Part shown: positions 1-9,507 of the stretch, piece after piece
Layout: every line of letters begins with the position of its first letter
Position numbering within the stretch: position 1 is the first letter of the stretch
The notes under the pieces: generated by a model
Seen by the model: the letters and a program-made list of their open reading frames with translations, nothing else
Told to the model about the DNA's origin: nothing
Database searches by the model: none
DNA from: Gracilaria domingensis
Taxonomy: Eukaryota; Rhodophyta; Florideophyceae; Gracilariales; Gracilariaceae
NCBI GenBank assembly: GCA_022539475.1
Contig: VCMS01000342.1
Coordinates: 58,113-104,680, forward strand
Direction: 5' to 3'
Length of the DNA: 46,568 nt
Position numbers and translations under genes: made by a program

Positions 1-1027
1 TCCGTATCTCCGAAAACTCTATCCAGTTCCTCATCTGATCAACCCGTAAGCTATAGAGGCTATCGTGGGTGCATATGGTTTCGAGGTCTGTCAAAAACTC
101 CTTAGCCAGTATTCGCAGGTTTGTATCGCATTCATCACTCAAGGTCTCCACCGATCCACTAGTACTGCTCTGTGGCACATCCTTTGTGTTGAATCGAGTA
201 CTCTGGCTCGGCGGGGCATAACCAGACTCCCGTGTCTCTAGCGCTGTATACTTCAACGTCTGCATATTCATGTAAATGTATGGTTTCACCATGTGCTGAA
301 CGTTCGTGTATCCAAGATGAGCCGCAAAACAACTCCATGCCCATACGACCTCACTGATAGCGAATCCCAGTCGATCACAGTTGTCTTTGGAGAACGACGT
401 AAAAGTGGGTATGTACACAGATGGTGCATGGTTCACTTTTCGTTTCTTTTTCGGTTGTTTCTTCTTCATCATTCGGATGTTGTCGTTCTCTCCCATTATG
501 TGGCCGAGGTATGATAAGTATATAACGACCTCAAATGGGTTCACAGCTGTTGGTGGGATGAACACTGTCGTCTTCAGAACCTGCTTTCTCCTGGTCATGA
601 AATAACCAACCAGGCATCGCACCGGTAGGTATATACCCATATCCATAGAGAGAAGGAAAAAATCGCGCAGTCTCTGGTCCTCATCCCCGTCCTTCTTGTC
701 AAGAAGCTTCGTTACAAGATATCGCTGTTCCACAGGTTTGTTATTCACAACACTCTTTCGCAGCTGTTGCAGTGTCAAGTTCTGCAGGTTCTTGGAGTTA
801 GTGGCCTCCTCAAACATCTTCCTTGCCTCCGGAATATCCTTATAGTTCTCGGCGCAGAACTCTATTAACCCTCTAAACCCCACGTCCCGTGGCCGATCAG
901 GGCCTCCATCGCTGTTTGCCAAAGCATCGCGAAGAACCAAGAAAAGTCTGACATATGCATGGAACGCCGGAGGCGGAGCACTCATGTCGATAGGATGTAT
1001 CTCCTCTCCAACATCGGTGGAATCCAT
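1..1027 (-). CDS. Unrecognised nuclear-type protein, N-terminal 342 codons, runs off the left edge
   Basis: Reading the minus strand from the ATG at 1027 gives one uninterrupted frame to the window edge, so the gene is 3'-truncated by the window and not by mutation. I recognise no catalytic domain. The first 30 residues are acidic and Pro/Ala-rich. Residues 188-198 are strongly basic and contain PKKKRKV (192-198), identical to the classical SV40-type monopartite nuclear localisation signal, so nuclear import is a reasonable inference. Several aromatic and hydrophobic stretches around residues 125-180 look like a folded domain. The start lies 14 nt from a 92-bp inverted-repeat arm whose mirror copy sits upstream of the divergent ParB-like gene at 1976, so the two genes share a control region and probably expression. 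A transposase, a recombinase or a structural nuclear protein cannot be told apart from sequence alone. Confidence 0.75.
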   Translation of the reverse strand, partial: MDSTDVGEEIHPIDMSAPPPAFHAYVRLFLVLRDALANSDGGPDRPRDVGFRGLIEFCAENYKDIPEARKMFEEATNSKNLQNLTLQQLRKSVVNNKPVEQRYLVTKLLDKKDGDEDQRLRDFFLLSMDMGIYLPVRCLVGYFMTRRKQVLKTTVFIPPTAVNPFEVVIYLSYLGHIMGENDNIRMMKKKQPKKKRKVNHAPSVYIPTFTSFSKDNCDRLGFAISEVVWAWSCFAAHLGYTNVQHMVKPYIYMNMQTLKYTALETRESGYAPPSQSTRFNTKDVPQSSTSGSVETLSDECDTNLRILAKEFLTDLETICTHDSLYSLRVDQMRNWIEFSEIR

Positions 1028-1372
1028 CGCTTCAGCGCAAACAACGGAGGCGAGCCTTTAAATGGCGACTTACGCTGGGCACCCCCGCTTTCGGCAGCTC
1101 CTCCCAGCGCACTGCCAGTCTCGTCCGTGTCCGTGTCCGCTCGGAGCGATAGCGTCGCGTGTCGGAGCGATAGCGTCGCGTGTCGGCCACGTCGCGATTC
1201 GGAGCTATTGCAACGGTCCCGTATTGTGCTAAAAGTCGCGGATCAAGTGGGTGTGAAGCGCTAGTTTTCTCTAGTTTGATATATGTGCACGGCGTGTGCA
1301 GCGAAATCACTGCCGGAAGTGCCGGGAGGAGTGTTTTGGGAGGTCTCCGGAAGGCGCCGGAATGTGCCAGAA

Positions 1373-1448
1373 CGTGCCCGCGGGCGGGGGGGGTCGGTCG
1401 TGTTAGGGTAGTACCCTAACACGACCGACCCCCCCGCCCGCGGGCACG
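1373..1448. repeat. Long GC-rich palindrome P1
   Basis: Arms of 38 and 37 nt meet at a single central base (1411). The arms match except for one extra G in the left poly-G run (8 G against 7 C). The inner part of each arm is GTGTTAGGGTA / TACCCTAACAC. Such a sequence should extrude as a cruciform or bind a symmetric protein. Confidence 0.9.
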
Positions 1449-1479
1449 TTTGGCGATTTTTGAAAAATGTGCGATTTTA

Positions 1480-1550
1480 TGCCCGCGGGCGGGGGGTCCG
1501 GTCGTGTTAGGGTACTACCCTAACACGACCGACCCCCCCGCCCGCGGGCA
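1480..1550. repeat. Long GC-rich palindrome P2, sister of P1
   Basis: This is a second copy of the same palindrome, 31 bp after P1, with central base 1515 (C instead of G). The left arm is slightly shorter in its G run (GGGGGGTCC). The inner TTAGGGTA / TACCCTAA core is identical to P1. The spacer 1449-1479 is AT-rich and contains the small palindrome ATTTTTGAAAAAT. Confidence 0.9.
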
Positions 1551-1975
1551 CGTTCTGGCCACATTCCGGTGCCTTCCCGGGACCTCCCAAAACACGCCGC
1601 CGCGCAGTGATTTCGCTACACCCGGCCGCCGGTACGTTGGCGCCGCTGTCCACGTGTATTGGCGGGAGTAGGCTGTACATGGAAGTGAATGAGTGTACTC
1701 TTGACTACTATGCAAAGCATTTGAAGAGCATGATTAGAGAACGCGACCATTGCTCGCGTGAGTCATCATTGCGCGAACTCCACGACTCTAAAGCGTACAA
1801 TCAGGTGCGAGCGGCCACGGACAGGACACGGACGAGACTGGCAGTGCGCTGGGAGGAGCTGCCGAAAGCGGGGGTGCCCAGCGTAAGTCGCCTTTTAAAG
1901 GCTCGCCTCCGTTGTTGTATCGTCCAGAGCGAGCGTATTGTTGATATACACCTTTCACTGCAATAGCTGTTCAAC

Positions 1976-3463
1976 ATGAAGCCAACTCGTGTTCGAAAGC
2001 GTACGCAAAGCGTGACTCCTCGCACTCGGCGGAGCACTCGATTATTGCAAGGTGGAATGCGGGTTTCTCTGCAGATGGATATTGAGGATGAAGGAAAGGT
2101 GATAGTCGGGGAAGCGTTGTTGCATGGAATTGGAAGTGTTCTACGCCGCGAGTTGCACGGGAAGCAATTGGACCCAGGTCTTGTGGTGGTTCATAATATT
2201 CTCATCAGTCGAAGCGGTCAGACGTTCTACCCTTACCGGGCGGAGGGCCTGGATCTTCCACAATATATCCAGGATCTCCGGACGGCCGCTCCTTGGGATG
2301 AGAAAATGATGGAACCGGTGGCAGCCAGCATTCCGGCGTCGAAGCGAGGAACGGTGAGCGCTATGAGTGAGGTGATGACGCCGACAAGCCGCACGGAGCC
2401 AATTCGAAGTTCATCAACACCGAGAGGTAGCGCATCAGTAGCACCTCCGCGGGCAGGTCCGTCGTCTGTTACGAAGCGGTCTATGGAGACGAGAGCATCC
2501 CCAGCTACGAAGCGGACAGGTCAAACAAAGTCTACCTCCGCTACGAAGCCCACTGCGTCGAAAAGGGCTTCTCCTGCGATGAATCAGACCGTCGACACAA
2601 GGGGATCTTCTGCGTCGAAACAGACGGTTCAGCAGGGGACGGCTGTGCAAGAGGAGGAAGATGAGATCATGAAAGGTCCCCTTCCAGACGCGGATGCGCA
2701 ATCCGCGCAAGGAGCTGGTCCATCTGTACCCCAAACTGCACCAGAAACTGCGGAGCAGCAGGACGATGACGTTGTGCTTCTGTCCGCAAGAATGGCACGT
2801 TCAAGTGTTTCTGGCGAGCGGTCTGGAACACAAGGGACACCTACTCGGAGCAAGACGTACAGACGAATTCGTCAGAAGGTACCAAAGGTGAACCTCAATC
2901 AGTACCGGATGGTTGTTGTTACTGTTGACATCACTCTGGTGGACACTCCGCCCAATTTACTCCGTGGAGTAAGTAAACGCCACGTTGAAGCCCTTGTGAA
3001 GAGTATGGAGGAGCGGGGGATATTGCAGTCGATGGGTTCTCCAGTGGTGGCCTTACAAGATGCTACTACGGGAGAGAGGGATACTGACAAGGGACGCCTA
3101 ACGAAGAAGTGCTTCATTGTAGATGGTTTGCATCGTCTGAAAGCTATACAATATTTGGCAGCGACTGGTGCACCGAAGTGGAAGCGATTAGCCAAGTTTT
3201 GGCGTTGCAATCTGCTGATACGAAGAGATGGGAGGCCCATTGGGATGAAGGAATTGTTATGTGTTGCTTCGTACCTCAATGAGTCGACGAGTACCATGCG
3301 AAGGATGATGTTTGCAGACAAGATACACTCTATAGTTAGTGTGGTCGCCATTCTAATTGAAGATGTTGAGGGGGTGACGCCGGCAGACGTGGATCCTGCA
3401 GAAGTGACAGAAGTGTTGAAGGAGAGCCAACTGATTGGGACTGTGCAAGAGCGTCAGTACTGA
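1976..3463 (+). CDS. ParB/sulfiredoxin-fold domain protein with basic, low-complexity N-terminus
   Basis: 495 residues from the ATG at 1976, which lies 61 nt after the right arm of the symmetric control region. The N-terminus is very basic (KPTRVRKRTQ). Residues about 145-225 are a degenerate Ser/Thr/Lys repeat of the ATKRT type, followed by an acidic patch. Residues about 309-430 resemble the ParB-like N-terminal domain: a segment ending SKRHVEALVKSMEERGI precedes a beta strand with FIVDGLHRLKA (DGLHR at about 383-387), matching the family's G-x-H-R nucleotide-binding box. Prokaryotic ParB proteins bind palindromic parS sites and hydrolyse CTP; whether that applies here is unknown. The frame ends at 3463, but a frame shifted by -1 continues (LRYANVALQLM) straight into the next ORF, so this may be the front part of a longer polypeptide. 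Confidence 0.65.
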   Translation: MKPTRVRKRTQSVTPRTRRSTRLLQGGMRVSLQMDIEDEGKVIVGEALLHGIGSVLRRELHGKQLDPGLVVVHNILISRSGQTFYPYRAEGLDLPQYIQDLRTAAPWDEKMMEPVAASIPASKRGTVSAMSEVMTPTSRTEPIRSSSTPRGSASVAPPRAGPSSVTKRSMETRASPATKRTGQTKSTSATKPTASKRASPAMNQTVDTRGSSASKQTVQQGTAVQEEEDEIMKGPLPDADAQSAQGAGPSVPQTAPETAEQQDDDVVLLSARMARSSVSGERSGTQGTPTRSKTYRRIRQKVPKVNLNQYRMVVVTVDITLVDTPPNLLRGVSKRHVEALVKSMEERGILQSMGSPVVALQDATTGERDTDKGRLTKKCFIVDGLHRLKAIQYLAATGAPKWKRLAKFWRCNLLIRRDGRPIGMKELLCVASYLNESTSTMRRMMFADKIHSIVSVVAILIEDVEGVTPADVDPAEVTEVLKESQLIGTVQERQY

Positions 3464-3489
3464 GATATGCCAATGTCGCCCTGCAACTC

Positions 3490-4572
3490 ATGTCTCGTGA
3501 GGGAATGCTGGCCCATTTCGAGGATATATGTGAGACTGTGAGTGACATAGGTCTCACACATCTGTCCCATACTCCGCTATATGTTTTGGATGCCGAGGAG
3601 TTTTCCTTCATTCTTGATTGTCTTCAGATGTTTCTATTGAAGGGCAAGTCGACGAAGACAAAGCAATGGAAAAGCTTTGAGGAGGTTCGAGGTTTCTTTT
3701 ATGATAGAGCAGTGTCTCTGTTCCGCGCGGCTAGAGCAGTGAGGAATGAACTGAACGAGGAAGAGTCCATGGAAGTGTTCCTGAAACGCGAAGTCAGTCT
3801 TTCTGCTCCATCGAATGAAGATGACGTTGAAGACCCAGACAACAACGCAGCTGTGTATCAGTTCCTTTTGGGACAAGTTGTGAACTTCAACACTTTGCCG
3901 CGTGTTCGGAGCAGGACGAACTCAATTAGAACTGCCACGACTTCCGTTCAGAATCGATTGCGGACGATGCTCAAGGTAATTCCGCCCCCCGCACCAGTGA
4001 AGCAGTCCGTGACGAAGAGGAGGACTCCCGCTGCTGCTGCTGCAACATCTGCCAGTGAAGAAGGGGAGCCGCGAAGAAGTGCACGAGAACGGGCGCAGGT
4101 GAGTTATAGGGAAATTGAACACGGCCGAAATCGAGGTGCCATAGAAGTTCTGGATAGCTCTGAAGAAGAACAGCGGGCTCCGCCGAGGAAGAAACGGAGA
4201 AAGACTTTCACACAACAGATGAGATCTACTCTGAACAGCATGACACCGGATGACCTGATGTCTCAACTAAATGAACATGTGCTGAGAGGAAGGTCGATGA
4301 AGGTTCAGTTCGTGGCATTGGGAGAGGGAGCGAATGCAGAGAACGCAGGCAGTTCTGCATTTGTGGATGACGAAGAGCTTCTTTCTGTGACAGTTCCACG
4401 GGTTGTCACCGTCGAGAAAGATGCTGCGCCAGACGATCAGCAAGAGACAGGTGGGGGGTCATTTGATGACGAGTTACCTACAGCTCTTCCGGAATCTGAG
4501 GAGCACGGACTTGTTCGAGGTGACCCATATGATGGCCACCGAACCCATCATGGTGCGGGTATGCCAGGCTGA
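3490..4572 (+). CDS. Ser/Glu-rich nuclear-type segment, probably continuous with the ParB-like protein
   Basis: 360 codons from the ATG at 3490, but coding-like sequence in this frame extends about 60 nt upstream, overlapping the end of the preceding ORF in a -1 frame. Residues 1-140 look helical and globular. The rest is low-complexity, with alternating basic and acidic blocks including PRKKRRK (a probable nuclear localisation signal) and several SSEEE-type casein-kinase-like acidic runs. No enzymatic domain is recognised. The frame stops at 4572. Again the -1 frame is open from before the stop and runs into the oxygenase domain (RLRPQEWQGKN...). The simplest reading is one ancestral protein (ParB-like, linker, oxygenase) broken by two frameshifts, or joined by undetected short introns. 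Confidence 0.55.
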   Translation: MSREGMLAHFEDICETVSDIGLTHLSHTPLYVLDAEEFSFILDCLQMFLLKGKSTKTKQWKSFEEVRGFFYDRAVSLFRAARAVRNELNEEESMEVFLKREVSLSAPSNEDDVEDPDNNAAVYQFLLGQVVNFNTLPRVRSRTNSIRTATTSVQNRLRTMLKVIPPPAPVKQSVTKRRTPAAAAATSASEEGEPRRSARERAQVSYREIEHGRNRGAIEVLDSSEEEQRAPPRKKRRKTFTQQMRSTLNSMTPDDLMSQLNEHVLRGRSMKVQFVALGEGANAENAGSSAFVDDEELLSVTVPRVVTVEKDAAPDDQQETGGGSFDDELPTALPESEEHGLVRGDPYDGHRTHHGAGMPG

Positions 4573-5890
4573 GACCGCAGGAATGGCAAGGGAAGAACGT
4601 AATTGAGCACAAGGACCCCTGGCTCAGAGTCATTCACTTGCCGAAGGGACATAGGTCGGAGCTGCTAAGTGTCTCGAATCTCAGAGATGTACACCATCTT
4701 GTCTTTTGGCACGCTGCAAGGGCTGAACATCGCCTACGGGCGGAGACATTTGGTATGCAGTATCCTCGTACTCGACCGACAGGTATGGATGATGAAGAGG
4801 TGCTGTGGGTTGCTGCGAAGGAGCATGACGAATTTGGGCAAATGTTCTTCGCCCGAATGCAAGCTGAGCTAAGGCAGAATGGATATTGCGTGCTTGATGG
4901 CTTTGCGACGGATAATGGTGTCCCTAAATGGGAGGAGTTGGAAGAAGTTCGGGAGTTCGGAGATGTGTCGGGGAAGTTGGTGGACTTCTTCGAGAATGAG
5001 TATGGAGCGATGCCGGATATACGGAAAGGGAGGAACAGAAGTCGTTTGTTCAAATAATCAACGATGATGAAGGATGGAAGGACGGTAGCGATGGACCATT
5101 TGAGGGGAGAGTGATGTCGACACGTTGGGGTACGGTGGAGAAGCCGGAGGATAATGAGGAGCTCAGGTGGGTTGTAAGGTCGCGTGCTTTACTTGATGTT
5201 CGAATGGGTACAATTGCTGCGGCTTTGGGACTATGGGACAATGAAAGGGAAGCTGTGAAGATGTACACTCCGAAAACTGGTGGTCGATTTCTGGGGACGA
5301 CGAGAAAGTGCAAGCGCCAGACGCTGCACACCGACTTCAGTGGTCTGGTTACGAAGGAAACAATGAATACTGGCAACCCCGGATACTTTGTAATGGCCTC
5401 TGGGAAAGAGGGCTTTCCTCTCTGGGTGAGCGCTGGAAGCCATCAACTGGTGGGGATGAACAACCAACAGTTGCGAGTGATGTCGGAGGTGTATCCAGCG
5501 AAGAAGATAATCATCCCACCGTACTCTGTATTCGTGGGCCGTGGTGATGTGACACATGCTGGAGCAAGTGGGAAGGACAAGGTGGATAGGCCCGAGTCTA
5601 TGGATTTGCTGGTTAGATACCACATGTACATGGTACCAGAGGGCTACGCACTACCTGATGCTGTTCATCGGGTGCGGGATTTCCGACCCACGTTTGTCAA
5701 TGGTGACGAGGAGGAGGAGGCGGAGGATGAACTGTTGTCCGATAAGGAGGGTGGGGCGGTTGACATGGACGAAGACCAAGTGGTCGTGGAGATTGGTGTG
5801 GAAGCGGACGCCGGTAGAACCGAAGTGCTCGAGAGTAGTAGTGATGACGATTTGCCAATAATGAGGCTGCGAGCGCCTCGAAGTGGATGA
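4530..5890 (+). pseudogene. 2-oxoglutarate/Fe(II) oxygenase-like domain, copy 1, frameshifted
   Basis: This is the copy-1 version of the gene at 12152-13504. The frame is open from about 4530 and continues to a stop at 5055-5057. A run of GGG at about 5030, where copy 2 has GGGG, shifts the frame, and the rest is read in another frame (5057-5890 region). The C-terminal part keeps the double-stranded beta-helix oxygenase signature: HTDF (H-x-D, iron ligands), GDVTHAG (distal His) and an Arg in LLVRYHMY that usually contacts 2-oxoglutarate. The tail is highly acidic. Its upstream neighbour is the ParB-like protein, to which it was probably fused or co-transcribed. The single-base loss could be a real mutation or a consensus error. 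Confidence 0.65.
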
Positions 5891-6225
5891 GAATGAGATG
5901 ATTAGTAAATTATGTGTGTCTTGCGAGTATTAAGAGTAGTATACTATTACAAGGCTATACATATGAACATAGAAAAGGTGCGGCAGGCTGGTAATTGAAC
6001 AAATGTCAAACGTCTTTGGTCCAGTTGCGTCTAATTGCAACATGCCAAATGCTCGGTATCGTTAACATCATTGGTGGCACCAGTCAATTCGCAATTGAAC
6101 ATGTAGCGTCCTAACATTCTGAAACTGCACTTAAGGTTGCTTTTAAGAGAAGTGTGAAACTGAGAAGTCTATACAGTTCCTGTCTATGCGGTACTTGTGG
6201 CAGTATGGTGACTGTATCAGGAAAA
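5891..6225. other. Intergenic, no gene seen
   Basis: This stretch lies between the oxygenase stop and the HAD-like pseudoenzyme. It is AT-rich and closely matches 13505-13840 in copy 2. It presumably holds the 3' UTR of one gene and the promoter of the next. I see no distinct motif. Confidence 0.6.
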
Positions 6226-7062
6226 ATGGCAGAGGAACAGAGAGACTTGGCGGAAATTTCACCAAATACCTTGTCTAAGTTCATATATGCCAATGGTTAC
6301 GGTATATTAAGTTCCGTTGATGGAACGTTGAGAAGAGAAGGAGAGTCAATTCCAGAAGAAGTTGTGAAGTGTATGAAGTTCATTGACGAACGTGTTGGTT
6401 TCGGAATTGTCACAGGGGGTGATGTGGGCGACGTGGAGGGGAAAATGGAAGGACTCGGAGACTATAAGTTTGGTGTCTCGGCGAATCATGGAGCTTTCCT
6501 CCGTTTCTCTGACGAGAGGGAAATTAAGGCTGCATTCAATGATCACACCCTTGACCACACTGTTGACGGACTACTGTTCCTGGCAAGGGATTTGAATAGG
6601 AGGCATGGTATTGTGAATGATGATGAAAGGGGTTCGTGGAGACCAGAAGTGATAGTGGCCTTCCCAATTTCGTGTACAACAAACTGTGGCAGTGGAAAGA
6701 AGAAGTGGATTCTGCTATTGGGGACCTGTTGCAGAAGATGGATGCGTTTGTTATCTATCCCGGCGATAAAAGTTGCGAAATTGTGGACAAGCGATACACA
6801 AAAGGAAGCGGAGGAGAAATCTTGTGGATAATGAACCGAGATTTATTGATACGGATGACGTCGTGACGTTCGGAAGTGCTTTGAGCGACGGGCCTTTGCA
6901 TGAGGTAGGCGTGTACGGCGTTCACGTCAAAGAAGATTGTATCCGGGTGGAGTACACAACCTGTTCGAAAGCGTGGAGGATGTACATTCGACAATTATGT
7001 TGGTGGCTCTGTTGTACGGCTACGAGGAAAAGCAGCACGATAAAAACCACCATGATTCATAA
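6226..7062 (+). pseudogene. HAD-IIB-like pseudoenzyme, copy 1, multiply frameshifted
   Basis: Counterpart of the intact 279-residue gene at 13841-14680. Compared with copy 2 it has one-base deletions near 6628 (GAAAGGGG for GAGAAGGGG), near 6817 (GGAGGAGAAATC for GGAGGAGCAAATC) and near 6943 (ATCCGGG for ATCCCGGG). The frame is therefore lost three times in the second half. The upstream in-frame ATG of copy 2 (13769) is GTG here, which supports the internal ATG at 6226 as the original start. It is convergent with the HAD paralogue at 7115-7986. Confidence 0.8.
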
Positions 7063-7114
7063 AAGGGTATTGAGATATACACGACACTTTTATTACTGAG
7101 ATCTCATATCATAG

Positions 7115-7986
7115 CTAAGTATTACAGGCATCGTAGCACTTGAAACAAATTCCAAGAGCATTTCTAAACCTTTGACACTTGCATTTTCTGTACCCGTACA
7201 GTTCTGCCACCCTTCTGATGGTCTCATGCACGTCCTCCACGCCATCAACAAGATATGTTACCGCTGCTGGATGGTCTTCTCCCTTCACATGAACTGCCAG
7301 GGTTGCCATTTCATATAGAGGGCCATCATTGGAAGCATTCCCGAAAGCAACGATTAAATGTGTGTCGAACTGGGGGTCGTTTTCAACCAAGGCTAGCGCC
7401 CCACTATTTTTCGTGAAACGAATGTCCCCTATGTCACAGTTTTCATCTTGAGGGTACGCAACCAGGTTCGGAAAGGATGTCAACACTTTTGAAATACCGG
7501 AGTTAACTTCTGTTTTCCACTTCGACAGTCCATTGTACGTGAAGTTAGGGAGTCCACTGTCTTTTCTAGTGCTCACCACTGCTTGTTGACGCTCTTCGTG
7601 AAGTCCGTGCGATTCATTTAAGGAGAGTGCAAGTCTCTCAAGTTCGGCTGCACATCTTTCGTAACCTTCCCTGTCAAGGTCCTGATCAATTTCGTACCAT
7701 TGGATAATCTCACCCGTGCGCCTTGGTTTCCAGAGATGCCAAAAGTGTAGCCACCCAGGTGCTCCATGAAACTCTCGGCATCCTCTATATCTCGCCCAGT
7801 AGCAATTCCGAAACCAACGCGTGCGTTGATGTACTTCATGCATTTGACTGTTTCGGCAGGAATGTTCTCCCCAGCTCTTTTCAGAGTACCGTCAATATCA
7901 CTAATCACGGCGTAGCCATTTTCGAATATTTCGTTAGCCAGCTGCTGAGGAGTTACTTCTTGGGCTCTAACTTCTGAGTTATACAT
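7115..7986 (-). pseudogene. HAD-IIB phosphatase-like gene, copy 1, frameshifted
   Basis: Counterpart of 14733-15605. A single G is missing at about 7694 (TTTCGTACC against TTTCGGTACC in copy 2). The product is split into an N-terminal part with the intact DIDGTL motif and a C-terminal part with the intact GNASNDGPL motif. Everything else matches the intact copy closely, including the convergent arrangement, with about 50 bp to the + strand paralogue. Confidence 0.8.
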
Positions 7987-8607
7987 GTTTTGAAAGCTTT
8001 CGAAAGGGTTCGTTTTGCAAATGGGTGTGGGTATACGAATGAGAAGGATGTGATTGATGTTCACAAGGTGTTTCGTAGTATAAAAAGAGTCTAAGAACGA
8101 CCATATACGGGTATTGTAGTACTGTTTTAAAACGTTACTACGACGAGAAGCTTTTGCATCGATTTGCAGTAAAGAAAGGATGATTTAGTCATAAATTATA
8201 TGTACGGGTTCAAGTGGGTAAAGAAAACTATGAATATCTTCAACATGAGCTTAGAAATCAAGATCAGTAAAACAACCTCCATTAAGGGTTGAAACCCATA
8301 AAAGGTTTACCTTACTTTATACGGGTGCCCCAAGTATTGCAAACGCTTAGTTCTTCAGAAATATCACAATTTTGTACTTGTTTCGTTACTAGTATCGTGC
8401 ACTTAATGATGTGGAATGACCATTTTCCATCTAGCAAAACTTAGCAAGTATTAGTGATAAGGGATGTAGGATTTAAAGGGGCATATTTGAACCACAGAAG
8501 GACGAACAATATAAGTAATGTAATAGGAACAGGTCATTTCGATAAAGCACTTTTATGTTTAACTATCTCTAAAAGGTTTAAACACCGAAAAGTCATGTGT
8601 TCTAACC
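7987..8607. other. Intergenic between HAD gene and reductase-like gene, copy 1
   Basis: No gene seen. It matches 15606-16231 of copy 2 apart from several one-base deletions in copy 1 (for example TAGCAAAACTTAG for TAGCAAAAACTTAG, and GCAAGTATT for GCAAGGTATT). It should contain the promoter of the HAD gene and the 3' UTR of the reductase-like gene, both on the minus strand. Confidence 0.6.
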
Positions 8608-9507
8608 TCAAAGCTGGGGGAATGGGGAGGGGGATAACTTTTCCTTAACAACGTTGACGTAGTTTGTATGAAAAGGAGCGGGGTCACCGCCTACAATGTT
8701 TCTTTCTTGGCGGGAAAAGTCGTAGAAGTACGCGTTCCTAAACTGAAAGTCGGAGAAAGAAGTAGGGAAGCCAACGAGAGTTTTCCCATATGCAAGAAGT
8801 CGCCCAACGGTCTCTTCCAGGTTGAAAGTAGTACCTGTCTTAAGCGAAACTATCTTCAACAGCTCTTTCATTATTGTGAGCACAACCGTACTGCACTCCG
8901 TAGCGACTACGTCCATAGGAATGAAACCTCTTGAGGCCCCGACGATGTTGAACGCTGATAGCCACACGAGCTTCTCATAATAGCTTACGAGAAATGTGTC
9001 TTCGTCGACAACCCCGCAAGTGAGACCCATAGACCTAAACCTGTCTGCAACGTTGGAGGCCCACTTTCCTGTTGCGACAGTGAGACCATCCGGACTTTGA
9101 GGAGTGACACCATCCTGCGGAGCTGCGTTTCTTGAGGGACACCAACGTATAGGACAACTTTTGAACATTTGTCCACACCGAGCTTCGAAAGCAATGGTAT
9201 GATGTCTCCATTCTGGAAGAAAATGAGATTCTCTCTGAGCGAATAAGGGCAAGCCTGAATTACGGTCTCCAGGCTGTTCGTTCTTCCACAAACTAGTATC
9301 GGTACATCAGAAAGATGAGAGGTAGCAGCCATGCTGCAGAATTCGTGTGCGGAAATGACCATATCTTCTTCGTTCGCCAGCATGGTACCTATAGCCCCCT
9401 TCCAACAATAACGGCCCGAGTCCTTCGGGCGGGAGATGAGGCCTGAGGGACGTCAGAGTATCTGGGACTCGGAGGCGGATCGGAGGCATGTCGGACTGGG
9501 AGTTCAT
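8608..9507 (-). pseudogene. Ketopantoate reductase (ApbA/PanE)-like gene, copy 1, frameshifted
   Basis: Counterpart of 16232-17134, which is open throughout. Copy 1 lacks single bases near 9136 (CTTGAGGGACACC for CTTGAGGGGACACC), near 9395 (a base of CTATACGCCCCC) and near 9478 (GGCGGATCGG for GGCGGAATCGG). The product is therefore split over three frames. The start ATG at 9507 and the stop at 8608 are conserved. Confidence 0.8.

Larger units (their letters stand above)
1041..1915. promoter_or_regulatory. Mirror-symmetric divergent control region
   Basis: This is the intergenic region between the gene starting at 1027 (-) and the one starting at 1976 (+). Arms 1041-1132 and 1824-1915 are 92-bp inverted repeats, nearly perfect. 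The only differences I see are two bases in the TTTAAA-like core (GCCTTTAAATGGC versus GCCTTTTAAAGGC on the outward-reading strands). Each arm reads outward into one gene, so both genes have the same proximal promoter or 5' UTR. Between the arms lie two GC-rich palindromes and further inverted sequence (about 1300-1374 pairing with about 1555-1618). A 21-bp direct repeat (1141-1161, 1162-1182) is present only on the left side. Confidence 0.7.

Noticed and set aside
1401..1421. Telomere or telomere-fusion signal (TTAGGG/CCCTAA)
   Set aside because: Only one hexamer per arm and no tandem array; treated as part of the palindrome core.
1976..2060. Prokaryotic plasmid partition operon (ParB suggests bacteria)
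   Set aside because: There is no ParA, no Shine-Dalgarno spacing and no operon structure. The proteins carry eukaryotic-type nuclear signals and low-complexity tails, and the rest of the window is eukaryotic.
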